DNA of 64,000 nt from JACVRW01 sp963812415 (GCA_963812415.1 CAWEVH010000002.1:124001-188000), one strand, 5' to 3'. Positions 40,600 through 49,911 are shown, numbered from the stretch's first letter. Numbers and translations are program-made. The notes: generated from the letters alone by a model not told the origin.

Positions 40600-41216
40600 G
40601 CGCTGACCTCCTCCTTCTCGGCTGCGCCGTAGAGGCCCTTTGACCCGATCAGGCTCACGACCTCCTCCGGCACGAAGTAGCGGATCGGCTTGCCCTGCCG
40701 GGCGCGCCGGCGCACAGACGACGACGAGACCTGGATCAGCGGCATGTCGAGGTAGCGCACCGCATCCGTGCCGCGTAGGCGGGCGATCTTGACCGCGATG
40801 GCGTTGCGGCTCCAGTTGACCCGCTCCACCACCGCGACGGTGGCCAGCTCGAGCACTTTCTCGGGCTCGTGCCAGTCGGGCAGCGCCGCCGCCTGGTCGC
40901 CGCCGAGGATCAGGAACAGCTGATGGTCCGGCTCGGCCTCGCTCATCGCGGCGAGGGTGTCGGCCGTGTACGAGGGACCGTCGCGGTCGATCTCGATGCG
41001 CGAGACGGCGAAGCGCGAGTCGCCCGCGATCGCCAGCTCCACCATCTCCAGGCGGACCTCGGCTCCGGGGTCGTCCTCGAGCTCGCGATGGGGAGGCTCC
41101 CCGGTGGGGACGAACAGCACCTGGTCGAGCTCGAGCTGGAGGAGTGTCTCCTGAGCGCACACCAGGTGCCCGATGTGCGGCGGGTTGAAGGCGCCCCCGA
41201 GGATCCCTACGCGCAA
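40596..41216 (-). CDS. nadD: Nicotinate-nucleotide adenylyltransferase
   Basis: The 206-residue enzyme adenylates NaMN in NAD synthesis. It has GGAFNPPHIGH (7-17), the nucleotidyltransferase ISSSxxR-type motif as VSSSSVRRRARQG, and LILGGDQAAALPDWH. It follows proA closely on the same strand. Confidence 0.96.
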   Translation of the reverse strand: MRVGILGGAFNPPHIGHLVCAQETLLQLELDQVLFVPTGEPPHRELEDDPGAEVRLEMVELAIAGDSRFAVSRIEIDRDGPSYTADTLAAMSEAEPDHQLFLILGGDQAAALPDWHEPEKVLELATVAVVERVNWSRNAIAVKIARLRGTDAVRYLDMPLIQVSSSSVRRRARQGKPIRYFVPEEVVSLIGSKGLYGAAEKEEVSA

Positions 41217-41228
41217 GGAGCCGACGAC

Positions 41229-42501
41229 CTACTCCCGGACCTGGCCCGAGCCCTCGACGACGAACTTGTACGTGGTCAGCTCGCGCATCCCGATCGGGCC
41301 GCGAGCGTGAAGCTTCTGGGTGGAGTTCCCGATCTCGGCGCCCATCCCGAACACCGCTCCGTCGGTGAAGCGCGTGGAGGCGTTCACGTAGACGGCCGCG
41401 GCGTCGACGTCGGAGCGTGAACGCCTGGGCCGACTCGATGGAGCCGGTGACGATCGCCTCGGAGTGGCCGGAGCCGTAGCGGTTCACGTGCTCGATCGCC
41501 TCATCGAGCGAGTCGACCACCTTGACGGCCAGGATCAGCGCGTGGTACTCGGTCGACCAGTCCTCCTCGCCGGCGTCCGCGAGCGATCCGCCGAGCTCGC
41601 CGGCAAGGGAGCGGGTGCGCGCGTCGACGCGCAGCTCGACGCCCGACTCGCGCAGCTCGGACAGCGCCTGGGGCAGGAACTGGTCGGCGATGCCGGCGTG
41701 TACGAGCAGCGTCTCCGCGGCGTTGCAGACGGACGGGCGCTGCACCTTGGCGTTCACCGTGATCGCCACCGCGTCGTCGAGGTCCGCCGAGTCGTCGACG
41801 AACACGTGGCAGTTGCCCGCCGCGGCGTACATCACCGGCACCGTGGCGTGCTCCTTCAGCGCCGCCTTCAGCCCCTCGCCCCCGCGCGGGATGATCAGGT
41901 CGACCACGCCATCCTGCGTCGCGATCTGGCGCAGCTCGTCGCGGTCGCCGCCGTTCACGATCGAGATCGCGCCGTCGGGCACGCCGGCGCCGCGGGCGGC
42001 GGTCGAGGCCACCTGGGCGAGCACGGCGTTCGACTGGGCGGCGGTCGACGAGCCGCGCAGCACGATCGCGTTGCCCGACTTGAGGCAGAGCGCGGAGCAG
42101 TCGACGGTCACGTTCGGGCGCGCCTCGTACACCACGGCCACCACGCCGAGGGGCACCCGAACGCGCCGCACGTCGAGCCCGTTCTCGAGCCGGTGCCCGC
42201 CGATCGTCTCGCCCACGGGGTCGGGCAGCGCGACGATCGAGCGCACGTCGTTCGCGATCCCGGCGAGCCGCTCCTCGGTGAGCTTCAGGCGGTCGAGCAG
42301 ACCCGCGTGCAGGCCGGCGTCCTCCCCCGCCTCCATGTCGCGCGCGTTGGCCTCGAGGATCTCCGCGGAGCGCAGCTCGAGCGCGTTCGCCATCGCCTCG
42401 AGCGCGCGGTTCTTGGTGGCGGTGTCGAGCCGCGCCAGCTCGCGGGCGGCGCGCTTCGCGCGCGCGCAGATGTCCGCGACGGATTCGGCGACGGTGGCCA
42501 T
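41229..42501 (-). CDS. proA: Gamma-glutamyl phosphate reductase (frameshifted as sequenced)
   Basis: Second enzyme of proline synthesis. The main frame runs from MATVAESVADI through PLGVVAVVYEARPNVTVD, LIIPRGGEGL and the active-site Cys in RPSVCNAAETLLVH. The last about 60 residues (SDVDAAAVYVNASTRFTDG to TTYKFVVEGSGQVRE) are in the next frame. The switch is near 41418, where ACGCTCCGAC has one extra C compared with ACG-TCC-GAC. A TACCCT hexamer lies 6 nt before the ATG. proB is upstream, separated by a MATE gene. Confidence 0.95.
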
Positions 42502-42507
42502 TCGCCA

Positions 42508-42513
42508 AGGGTA
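42508..42513 (-). promoter_or_regulatory. -10 element of proA (leaderless)
   Basis: Minus-strand TACCCT ending 6 nt before the proA ATG; proB has the same hexamer. Confidence 0.5.
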
Positions 42514-42523
42514 TCGGGAGCAC

Positions 42524-43846
42524 TCAGGCGGGCGCGCGCGACCTCGTCGCGCCCGTCACCGCCCAGCGCCTGCCGGCAAAGCGCCAGCCGCAGGTTCCGA
42601 GCCGCGCCAGGATCAGCGCCACGAGCCCGACCCAGACGCCGACGATCCCGAGCCCGAGCGCGAGCGAGCCGAGCGCGATGGGGATGAAGACCCCCACCGA
42701 CGCCGCCAGCATCGCCCACATCAGGAAGCGCGTGTCGCCGGCGCCGATCAGGATCCCGTCGAGCGCGAACACCGCGCCGTTCGCCGGCTGCATGAGCGCG
42801 AACAGCGGCCAGATCTCCTGCGCGCGGTCGATCACGTCGGGGTCGCTCGTGAAGACGCGCGGCAGCACGTCGATGAGCGCGAGCATCACGACGGCGAACA
42901 GCGCGCCCACCGCCACCGCCCACTCGATCATGCGGCGCGCCGCCCGGTAGGCGCCCTCGGCGTCGCCCGCGCCGAGCGAGCGCCCCACGATCACCTGGCC
43001 GGCGATCGCGATCGCGTCGAGGACGAGCGCCAGGAACACGAACAGCTGGAACGCGATCTGGTGAGCCGCCAGCGAGTCGTCGCCCACCCGGGCGAGCACG
43101 GCGCTCGCCACCAGGAAGGAGGCGTACAGCGACGCGGTGCGCACGAAGATCTCGCCGCCGATCCGGGCGAGCGGCCGCATCGCCTCGAGCGACGGTCGCC
43201 GCGAGCGCGCCGGCGCGCGCAGCAGGAACCAGACGAACGCCGCCCCCATGCCCGCCTGCGCGATGACGGTCGCCCAGGCCGAGCCGGCGAGCCCCCACCC
43301 GAAGCCGTAGATGAACAGCACGTTCAGCACCACGTTGGCCGCGTTCGCCACCACCACGATCACGAGCGGCGTCCTCAGGTCGGACACGCCGCGCAGGTAG
43401 CCCTGGCCCGCCAGCGCCACCAGCGCGAACACGAGCCCGATCGAGCCGATCCGCAGGTAGAGCACGGCGAGGTCGCCGGTGCGCCCGTCGGCTCCCATCA
43501 GGTCCACGAGCGGCACGGCGAGGCCGGCCGTGAGCGCGACCAGGGTCACCCCGATGCCCGTCGACAGCCAGAGCGCCTGCGCCGCGATCCGGCCCGCGGC
43601 CTCCTCCTCGCCGGCGCCGTGCAGGCGCGCGACCTGCGCGGTCGTCCCGTAGGTGAGGAAGTTGAACAGCGTGAAGGCGCCGCTCAGCAGGGTGGCCGCG
43701 ATCGCGAGCGCCGCCAGCTCCTCTGTGCCGAGGTGGCCGACCATCGCGGTGTCCGCCAGCAGGTAGAGCGGCTCGGCCGCGAGCGCCCCGAGCGCCGGCA
43801 GCGCGAGCTTCGCGATCTCGCGGTCGTAGGGCGAGCGCAGCCGCAT
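42524..43846 (-). CDS. MATE-family (DinF-like) efflux protein
   Basis: The 440-residue membrane protein has 12 helices in two related halves: YDREIAKLALPALGALAAEPLYLLADTAMVGHLG opens the first, and RIGGEIFVRTASLYASFLVAS the second. DinF-branch MATE pumps export cationic compounds using Na+ or H+. ATG at 43846 precedes the first conserved helix; the longer open frame upstream runs through the repeat. It lies between proA and proB, an unusual insertion in that pathway. Confidence 0.92.
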   Translation of the reverse strand: MRLRSPYDREIAKLALPALGALAAEPLYLLADTAMVGHLGTEELAALAIAATLLSGAFTLFNFLTYGTTAQVARLHGAGEEEAAGRIAAQALWLSTGIGVTLVALTAGLAVPLVDLMGADGRTGDLAVLYLRIGSIGLVFALVALAGQGYLRGVSDLRTPLVIVVVANAANVVLNVLFIYGFGWGLAGSAWATVIAQAGMGAAFVWFLLRAPARSRRPSLEAMRPLARIGGEIFVRTASLYASFLVASAVLARVGDDSLAAHQIAFQLFVFLALVLDAIAIAGQVIVGRSLGAGDAEGAYRAARRMIEWAVAVGALFAVVMLALIDVLPRVFTSDPDVIDRAQEIWPLFALMQPANGAVFALDGILIGAGDTRFLMWAMLAASVGVFIPIALGSLALGLGIVGVWVGLVALILARLGTCGWRFAGRRWAVTGATRSRAPA

Positions 43847-43850
43847 CGCC

Positions 43851-43900
43851 CTGAACCGGCCAGGCGCCCCGGGGGTCCGGGGGCGCGAGCCCCTGGGTGG
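43851..43900. repeat. GC-rich intergenic repeat, copy 3 (inverted)
   Basis: On the minus strand it reads AGGGGCTCGCGCCCCCGG, then CCCCCGGGGCGCCTGGC, the same block as at 5631 and 17787 but in opposite orientation to them. It fills the proB-MATE gap. Confidence 0.6.
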
Positions 43901-43902
43901 CC

Positions 43903-44994
43903 TCACTCGAGGACGAAGTAGTCGCGGTGAACCGCTTCCTCGGTCGCGCGCGGCAACAGCTCGCGTACGGCGTCGGTCTTCATCCCCTTGATGCGACGCA
44001 GCTCCGCGGCCGAGTAGCCCACGATCCCCTTGCCGACGGCGCGACCGTCGCAGCGCACCTCCACCGCGTCGCCGGCCTCGAACTCGCCCTCGACCTCGAC
44101 CACTCCCACCGGCAGCAGGCTCGTGCCGCGCTCGCGCAGCGCGCGCTCCGCGCCCTCGTCCACGAGCAGCCGGCCGTGGGTGGGCTTCGCGTACTTGAGC
44201 CAGAGCTTGAAGCTCGACACGCGCCCCTCCTGCGGCCGGAAGCGCGTGCCGCTGGGCTCCCCGGCGAGCGCGGCGGCCACCGCCGAGCGCTCCACCCCGC
44301 TCGTGATCGTGACGGGGATGCCGGCGGCCGTGGCCATCTCCGCGGCCACCACCTTCGAGCGCATGCCACCCGAGCCGAGCGGCGAGGTCGACAGGCCGAT
44401 GTCGTAGCGCTCGAGGTCCTCGAGCTCGCTCACCTCGCCGATCAGCTCCGCGCCCGGATCCCTGCGCGGGTCGGCGCTGTAGAGGCCGCCCATGTCCGTG
44501 AGCAGCAGCAGCCGGTCCGCGCCGATCAGGATCGCCACCTGGGCGGCGAGGAAGTCGTTGTCGCCGAACGAGATCTCGTCGGTGGTCGTCGTGTCGTTCT
44601 CGTTGATCACCGGCACCACCCGCCAGCGCAGCAGCGTCTCGAGCGTGTGCCGGGCGTTCAGGTAGTGGGTGCGCGCGGAGAGGTCGAAGAAGGTCAGGAG
44701 CACCTGCGCCGAGCGCACGCCGCGCTCTTGGAGCAGCTCGTCGTAATGGCGGTAGAGCTTGCCCTGACCCACCGCCGAGGCCGCCTGGAGGCCCTCCATT
44801 GCCGTCGGGCGCATCGGCAGGTCCATCAGGCGCATGCCGCGGGCGATCGCTCCGGAGGTGACGACGATCACGTCGTCGCCCGCGCGGTGGCGCACGCTCA
44901 CCTCGTCGCAGACGGCAGCGAGCACGTCGTCGCGCACCTCACCGCGCTCGTCGGCGACGATGCTGGAGCCGAGCTTCACCACCACGCTGGCCAT
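43903..44994 (-). CDS. proB: Glutamate 5-kinase
   Basis: First enzyme of proline synthesis, 363 residues, with the amino acid kinase domain (VVVKLGSSIV, VTSGAIARGMRLM, PVINENDTT, FGDNDFLAAQVA, LLTDMGGLY, GSGGMRSKVVAA) and a C-terminal PUA domain from about residue 275. The PUA-bearing form is proline-feedback regulated. The ATG has TACCCT at 9 nt and no Shine-Dalgarno. Confidence 0.96.
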   Translation of the reverse strand: MASVVVKLGSSIVADERGEVRDDVLAAVCDEVSVRHRAGDDVIVVTSGAIARGMRLMDLPMRPTAMEGLQAASAVGQGKLYRHYDELLQERGVRSAQVLLTFFDLSARTHYLNARHTLETLLRWRVVPVINENDTTTTDEISFGDNDFLAAQVAILIGADRLLLLTDMGGLYSADPRRDPGAELIGEVSELEDLERYDIGLSTSPLGSGGMRSKVVAAEMATAAGIPVTITSGVERSAVAAALAGEPSGTRFRPQEGRVSSFKLWLKYAKPTHGRLLVDEGAERALRERGTSLLPVGVVEVEGEFEAGDAVEVRCDGRAVGKGIVGYSAAELRRIKGMKTDAVRELLPRATEEAVHRDYFVLE

Positions 44995-45003
44995 CGCGTC
45001 TAC

Positions 45004-45009
45004 AGGGTA
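45004..45009 (-). promoter_or_regulatory. -10 element of proB (leaderless)
   Basis: Minus-strand TACCCT ending 9 nt before the proB ATG. Confidence 0.5.
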
Positions 45010-45027
45010 GGACCGGCGGCGCGGGCG

Positions 45028-45438
45028 CTACTGGCCGGTGCCGCCCGCCAGCTTCCAGTCGCCGTCCTCCTTCTTCAGGCGTAGCACCCGCGGAGGCTGC
45101 TTCTGGCCTTGGAGCTCCAGCACGGCGGTCACCTCGGCGCTGTCGCCGTCGATCTCCGTCTTGCGGATCGCGGCGAGCTTGAAGTCGATGCCCACCACCG
45201 TGTCGAGCTGCTGCTTGCACGCCTCGCGCGCCTGGTCCCCCTTGGCGCCGGTCGACTGCTCGAGGAACTCCTGGGTCACGAGCTCCTCGCAGAAGGCGTC
45301 CTCGTCCCGGTCGTTCGTCGCCTGGACGAAGTCGCGCACCGTCTGCTCGACGTCCTCCTCGTCGTCGCCGCCGCCCCCGCAGGCGGGAAGCGCGGCGAGG
45401 AGCGCCAGGAGCACGGGCAGGGTGCGGCGGTGAGCCAT
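45028..45438 (-). CDS. Small lipoprotein with NTF2-like domain
   Basis: The 136-residue product starts MAHRRTLPVLLALLAALPAC, a lipoprotein signal with its lipobox Cys at residue 20, followed by an acidic linker. The mature part (VEQTVRDFVQATNDRDEDAFC and DGDWKLAGGTGQ at the end) has the look of an NTF2/SnoaL-like cone, such as DUF4878. The function is unknown. Another in-frame start lies nine codons upstream but would spoil the signal peptide. Confidence 0.8.
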   Translation of the reverse strand: MAHRRTLPVLLALLAALPACGGGGDDEEDVEQTVRDFVQATNDRDEDAFCEELVTQEFLEQSTGAKGDQAREACKQQLDTVVGIDFKLAAIRKTEIDGDSAEVTAVLELQGQKQPPRVLRLKKEDGDWKLAGGTGQ

Positions 45439-45461
45439 CCGCGGGGTTGTAGCGGAACGCC

Positions 45462-46751
45462 TCACTGGAACGGCGCACCGGGGTCGAGCTCGAACACGAT
45501 GCCGCCGATCTCCACGTCGTCACCGGGCTCGAAGCCCGCCGCGGCGAGCGCCTTGATCACGCCGAGCGCTCGCAGCCGCTCCTCGACGTAACGGAGCGCC
45601 TCCTCGTTGTCCACGTCGTGCCGGGCGATCAGGCGCTCGATGCGCTCCCCCGTCACCCGGAACGCGCCGTCCCCGAGGCGCTCCACCCGGAACGCATCGT
45701 CCGCGCCCGGCCGGTAGACACGGTGGGTCGCCGGCAGCTCCGCCTCGTGTGTCCCGGGCTGCTCGGCCGGTACCTGCTCGAAGATGGCGTCGCGGAGCGC
45801 CTCGAGGCCCTCCCCCGTGGCCGCCGAGGTCGCCAGCACCGGCAGCCCGAGGCGGGCGCGCCACGAGTCGATCGCGGCGGCGACCTCGGCGGCCGGGACC
45901 AGATCCGCCTTCGAGAGGCAGAGGATGCGCGGCAGCGCCGCCAGGCCGTGACCGTGCTCCCCGAGCTCGGCCTCGACGGTCGCGTGGTTCAGCTCCGGGT
46001 CCGAGCCGTCGAGGGGGGCCAGGTCGAGCACGTGGACGAGCACGCGGCAGCGCTCCACATGGGCGAGGAACTCGTGACCCAGGCCCGCTCCGCCGCTCGC
46101 GCCCTCGATCAGCCCGGGAATGTCGGCCAGCACCAGCTGGCGGTCGGCTCCCTCGAGCGTGCCGAGCACCGGCTCGATCGTGGTGAACGGATAGTCCGCG
46201 ACCTTCGGCTGCGCGCGCGTCAGGCGCGCAAGGAGCGAGGACTTGCCGGCGTTCGGCAGGCCCACGAGCCCGGCGTCGGCGAGCAGCTTGAGGCGCAGCT
46301 CGAGCCGGCGCTCCTCCCCCGGCAGACCCTGCTCCGCGAAGCGGGGCGACTGGCGCGTGGCGGTCGCGAACTGCTTGTTGCCGCGCCCGCCCCCTCCGCC
46401 GCGCGCAACGACCGCGCGCTGGCCGCCCGCCAGCAGGTCCCAGCGGTCGCCGGTCTCGGGATCCTCGACGACGGTCCCCGGCGGCACGCGCACCTCCATC
46501 GGTCCCGGCGTGGCGCCGTGCTTGTTCTGTCCCTGCCCGTGTCCGCCGCGCCGCGCCTTGAAGTGGGCGCCGCGCCGGAAGCTCGACAGATCGCGCAGAG
46601 ACGCGTCGCAGACGATCGCCACCTCGCCCCCGCGACCGCCGTCGCCGCCGTCGGGACCGCCCTTGGGCACGTGTGCCTCGCGGCGGAACGACACGACGCC
46701 GTTGCCGCCGTCCCCGCCCTTCACGTAGATGCGCGCACGGTCGTGGAACAC
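45462..46751 (-). CDS. obgE: GTPase Obg
   Basis: The 429-residue GTPase has the Gly-rich Obg fold (VKGGDGGNGVVSFRREAHVPKGGPDGGDGG), the G domain (G1 GLPNAGKSSLL, G3 DIPG, G4 LSKAD) and a C-terminal OCT domain (VYRPGADDAFRVERL to FELDPG). It acts in 50S maturation and stringent control. It follows rplU-rpmA as usual. The GTG start has TACGAT 9 nt before it. Confidence 0.96.
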   Translation of the reverse strand: MFHDRARIYVKGGDGGNGVVSFRREAHVPKGGPDGGDGGRGGEVAIVCDASLRDLSSFRRGAHFKARRGGHGQGQNKHGATPGPMEVRVPPGTVVEDPETGDRWDLLAGGQRAVVARGGGGGRGNKQFATATRQSPRFAEQGLPGEERRLELRLKLLADAGLVGLPNAGKSSLLARLTRAQPKVADYPFTTIEPVLGTLEGADRQLVLADIPGLIEGASGGAGLGHEFLAHVERCRVLVHVLDLAPLDGSDPELNHATVEAELGEHGHGLAALPRILCLSKADLVPAAEVAAAIDSWRARLGLPVLATSAATGEGLEALRDAIFEQVPAEQPGTHEAELPATHRVYRPGADDAFRVERLGDGAFRVTGERIERLIARHDVDNEEALRYVEERLRALGVIKALAAAGFEPGDDVEIGGIVFELDPGAPFQ

Positions 46752-46760
46752 GCCGCCGCG

Positions 46761-46766
46761 ATCGTA
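46761..46766 (-). promoter_or_regulatory. -10 element of obgE (leaderless)
   Basis: Minus-strand TACGAT ending 9 nt before the GTG start, in the short gap after rpmA. Confidence 0.5.
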
Positions 46767-46790
46767 GTCCGCGGCGAGAAGAGGGAGGGG

Positions 46791-47048
46791 CTAGTCCGCC
46801 TGGGGCTCGACCGAGATCACGCGGCCGCGACGCCCGTGCGCGAACTGCACGGTGCCGGCGCGGGTCGCGAAGATCGTGTCGTCCTTGCCGAGCCCGACGC
46901 CCTCGCCGGGCTTGAAGCGCGTGCCGCGCTGGCGCACGATGATCTCGCCGCCGCTCACGCTCTCGCCGGCGAACACCTTCACGCCGAGGCGCTTGGCGTT
47001 CGAGTCGCGGCCGTTGCGGCTCGAGCCGAGGCCCTTCTTATGAGCCAT
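46791..47048 (-). CDS. rpmA: 50S ribosomal protein L27
   Basis: The 85-residue protein starts MAHKKGLGSSRNGRDSNAKR, so there is no N-terminal cleavage extension, and contains GTRFKPGEGVGLGKDDTIFA. It lies near the peptidyl transferase centre. The ATG is 11 nt inside the end of rplU. Confidence 0.97.
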   Translation of the reverse strand: MAHKKGLGSSRNGRDSNAKRLGVKVFAGESVSGGEIIVRQRGTRFKPGEGVGLGKDDTIFATRAGTVQFAHGRRGRVISVEPQAD

Positions 47049-47397
47049 CCGAGTCCTCCCGCTTCTTGGCGGCCGACCTGCGCGCCCCCGCCTTGATCGA
47101 GTTGATCTCGAGGCGGGTGAGGTGCGAGCGAGCGCCGTAGCGACGCTTGTAGCCGCGCTTGGGCTTGAACTTGAGCCCGTGGATCTTCTTGCCACGCTCG
47201 TGCCCGGTCACGGTGGCCTGGACCTTGACCTTGCCGAGCTCGTCCGCGGCCATCAGCGACTTGTCGCCGTCGGCGAACAGGAGCGGCTCGAGCTCGACCT
47301 TGTCGCCCTCGTCGGCGGACATGCGATCGACGACGATCGAGTCGCCCTCCTCGACGCGGTACTGCCTACCGCCAACTCTGACCACTGCGTAGCTCAT
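47038..47397 (-). CDS. rplU: 50S ribosomal protein L21
   Basis: The 119-residue protein has MSYAVVRVGGRQYRVEEGD at the start and the KIHGLKFKPKRGYKRRYGAR signature. ATG at 47397 overlaps the EamA stop. A charged tail (SAAKKREDSDGS) extends the usual length slightly and overlaps rpmA. Confidence 0.97.
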   Translation of the reverse strand: MSYAVVRVGGRQYRVEEGDSIVVDRMSADEGDKVELEPLLFADGDKSLMAADELGKVKVQATVTGHERGKKIHGLKFKPKRGYKRRYGARSHLTRLEINSIKAGARRSAAKKREDSDGS

Positions 47398-48326
47398 GAG
47401 AAAGGCGCCGCTCGGGGAGCGGGCGCCGACGGCGAGTCTAGCGAGTCCCGGGCGCTCTCCCGCCTCGACTGGGCGACGAGCAGGCCGCCCGCCACGAGCG
47501 CGGCGCCGGCCAGCGCCTGGGCGGTGATCGGCTCCGACTCGATGAGGGCGCCGAGCGCCAGCGCACCGAACGGGATCAGCATCGCGATGAACGAGATCGC
47601 CTGGGCCGTGAGGTGGCGCAGCAGCACCATCAGCCCGACGAACGGGATGGCGGAGCCCACGATCGCCAGGTAGAGGATCGAGCCCACGGACTCGCCGCTC
47701 CAGACGAAGTCGCCCCAGCTTTCGGACGACGCGGATGCGAGCAGGAGGAGGATCCCGCCCGCGAGCATGCCCCAGCCGTTCACGACGATGGCGTCGAGCC
47801 GCCCGCCGTCGCGCAGCTTGGTCGAGATGTTGCCGATCGAGGCGCCGAGCGGCGAGAGGACCACCGCGAGCGCCCCGGCCGCCGCCAGGTCCTCCTCGCC
47901 GAGGTCGAGGCTCTCGGAGAACGCCAGCGCGAGCCCGCCGAGCGCGATCAGCACGCCGAGCAGGAGGCGCGCGCGCAGCGGCTCGTCGTGCAGCAGCAGC
48001 GCTCCGATCATCGCCGTGTAGAGGGGCATGACGCCGAACAGCACCGCCGTGAGCCCCGAGGGGATGTACTGCTCGCCCCAGTAGACGAGCCCGTAGGTGA
48101 GCGCGAACGGGAACAGCGCGAGCAGCCCCGCAAGCAGCCAGTCGGTGCGGAGCGGGCGCCTGGTGAGCGCGGCGAAGCCGAGCAGGAGCAGCCCGGCCAG
48201 CGCGAACCGGATCCCGGCTCCCAGCAGCGCCGGGGCGTCCTCCAGGCCGATCTTGATCGCCACCCAGGTGCTGCTCCAAATTGCGACCAGCAGCCCGTAC
48301 AGCAGAATCAGCGAGCCCCGAGACAC
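47394..48326 (-). CDS. EamA/DMT-family transporter
   Basis: The 310-residue protein has ten hydrophobic helices in two EamA repeats (GLLVAIWSSTWVAIKIGLED opens the first; LYLAIVGSAIPFVGLMVLL lies in the second). DMT transporters export amino acids or other metabolites; the substrate is unknown. It starts with GTG. Its stop overlaps rplU, so an upstream promoter could also drive the ribosomal genes. This is where rng would usually sit. Confidence 0.9.
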   Translation of the reverse strand: MSRGSLILLYGLLVAIWSSTWVAIKIGLEDAPALLGAGIRFALAGLLLLGFAALTRRPLRTDWLLAGLLALFPFALTYGLVYWGEQYIPSGLTAVLFGVMPLYTAMIGALLLHDEPLRARLLLGVLIALGGLALAFSESLDLGEEDLAAAGALAVVLSPLGASIGNISTKLRDGGRLDAIVVNGWGMLAGGILLLLASASSESWGDFVWSGESVGSILYLAIVGSAIPFVGLMVLLRHLTAQAISFIAMLIPFGALALGALIESEPITAQALAGAALVAGGLLVAQSRRESARDSLDSPSAPAPRAAPFS

Positions 48327-48656
48327 CGGTCCAGGATGGCAACCCGCTGCTGGATGCCATCTTCGGACGGGCGTTGGTGGCCCTGGGCGACGATCGGGAC
48401 GGACATGCGGCCGGGGTCTGGGTCGGCCGCTCCGCGGCAGGCGTGGATCATTCGGTATTCAGCGCGGTAAATGCCGCAACCGTGCTACTGCGCTCAATGC
48501 TCAACAGACGTAGCTTCGATAGGGCAGCCGGATTCCCGAACACCCCTTGCGTCGTCGGGCCAGGCGGCGCACGCGTGTGCCTTTGGGTTTCCGGCCCAGC
48601 TCGTCTTTGTGCCTTGGCACGCGACCGCGTGCCATTCCGTAGAGGAAGGGACTCGC
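48327..48656. other. Intergenic region, no gene recognised
   Basis: This marks the left border of the mixed-strand accessory block. It holds the divergent upstream regions of the EamA and lipoprotein genes. No codon-biased frame or RNA fold is apparent; base composition is somewhat less GC-rich than the flanks. Confidence 0.5.
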
Positions 48657-49064
48657 ATGAGGAAGTGGAAGACCGGCGCGGGCGCGCTGTTGGCCTCGCT
48701 TGCCATCGGACTTGCGGGGGTCGCGCTGGTCGCCTGCGGCGACGACAGCGACGAGCCCGGTGTCGACCAAGCGAAGGCCGCCACGCAGGAAGCGCCTGAT
48801 GCGGGCACCGCAAAGCGGCTTGAGACGTACCTAAAGAACAGCGCGAAGCAGCTCCCGGCAGGCCACGCGAAGGGGGGCATGGTCATCAGCTTCGTTGAGG
48901 TGAGCAACGGGGAGCTGAAGGTCTGGACGTTCCTCAACTCCGACCTCGCGGGGGAAGAGTCGAAAGCCGCCAAGGTCTGCCGGGTGGCGAAGGAATCAGG
49001 GGTGCCCGAGGCGAAGGGCGCGGTCGTGGTCGACGGCGGCGGTGTCGAGCTACAGCGCTGCTAA
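48657..49064 (+). CDS. Small hypothetical lipoprotein
   Basis: The 135-residue product has a signal peptide ending in lipobox VALVAC and an acidic linker. The mature part (YLKNSAKQLPAGHAKGGMVI, WTFLNSDLAGEESKAAKVCR) has two Cys that could pair. I recognise no family. AGAGGAAGGG precedes the ATG by about 6 nt, one of the few clear Shine-Dalgarno sites in the window. Confidence 0.75.
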   Translation: MRKWKTGAGALLASLAIGLAGVALVACGDDSDEPGVDQAKAATQEAPDAGTAKRLETYLKNSAKQLPAGHAKGGMVISFVEVSNGELKVWTFLNSDLAGEESKAAKVCRVAKESGVPEAKGAVVVDGGGVELQRC

Positions 49065-49266
49065 GTGCGGCCCCGTGGCGCGTCGGGGATCGGCTGAGGA
49101 TTCGTGGCCTAGCCGAGCCGGATCAGCCCCCGGACGGACCTTGGGGCGCTGGAACTTGCCCGGCTGACCGCCGCGAGCCGGGTTTGGGGACGCTTTGGGC
49201 ACTAGGCACGCTCCGTTCAATTTGTACGCGCGGCAGCAACCGGCGGTCTGCTGCCTTGCAGACGCG

Positions 49267-49317
49267 CACTGGCGACCCTCCCCTTCCCCGGGGGATACTC
49301 GTCTGGCGATGTCGCAA
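49267..49317 (+). repeat. Duplicated promoter/start region, copy 1
   Basis: About 50 bp nearly identical to 50189-50239: CACTGGCGACCCTCCCC, a GGGGGATACTCGTCTGGCG block, and the first codons ATG TCG CA. It contains GATACT 9 nt before the ATG, so the promoter was copied with the gene. Confidence 0.75.
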
Positions 49318-49911
49318 CAGAACGTGGCGGTGGTCCGCCAGGGATGGGACGCGTGGGTTCGCGGCGACCTGCCCGGCGTCTTTCGGATTTGCGATCCCGA
49401 GATCGTTTGGGATACGAGCCACTTTCACGATTGGCCCGAGGCCGCGTATCACGGAATAGCGGGTGTCGGGCGCTTCCTGAGCGAGTGGCTCGAGGTGTGG
49501 GATGAGTACGCAGTCGACGTTGAAGACGTCATGGCCGTCCCTGACGGGCGCGTCGTGAGTCTGATCCTGCAGCGAGGAAAGGGCCGGAGCAGTGGCCTCG
49601 CGATGAAGATGGAGACGGCCATGGTCGCGACGGTGCGCAACGGCAAGGTCATCCGAATGGACAACTACGAGGACCGCGCCGAGGCCCTCGAAGCCGTGGG
49701 TCTAGTCGTCCTGGATCACACCGGGACGCGTGAGCGACCAGATCACCCACACGTCGAGCGCGATCACGACGATCGCCCAGAAGGGGTAGTAGGGGATGAA
49801 GAAGAAGTTCGCCAGCGCGCTGAGTCCGGCCAGGAAGATCCCCACGACCACCGCCCAACCGGCGCCGATGAACAGGCCCCAGGCGGTGAATACGAGAAGC
49901 AGCCCGAGTAG
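49309..49911 (+). CDS. SnoaL-like (NTF2-fold) protein 1, extended C-terminus
   Basis: The first about 132 residues form a SnoaL-type cone: MSQQNVAVVRQGWDAWVRGD, the ICDPEIVWDTS strand, AYHGIAGVGRFLSEWLEVWD and a final NYEDRAEALEAVGL. Paralogues 2 and 3 stop right after EALEAVGL; here the frame runs on about 67 codons over the convergent DUF7144 gene, with a charged, unfolded-looking sequence. The stop was probably lost recently or a base is wrong. SnoaL folds include enzymes and small-molecule binders; the role is unknown. Confidence 0.75.
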   Translation: MSQQNVAVVRQGWDAWVRGDLPGVFRICDPEIVWDTSHFHDWPEAAYHGIAGVGRFLSEWLEVWDEYAVDVEDVMAVPDGRVVSLILQRGKGRSSGLAMKMETAMVATVRNGKVIRMDNYEDRAEALEAVGLVVLDHTGTRERPDHPHVERDHDDRPEGVVGDEEEVRQRAESGQEDPHDHRPTGADEQAPGGEYEKQPE

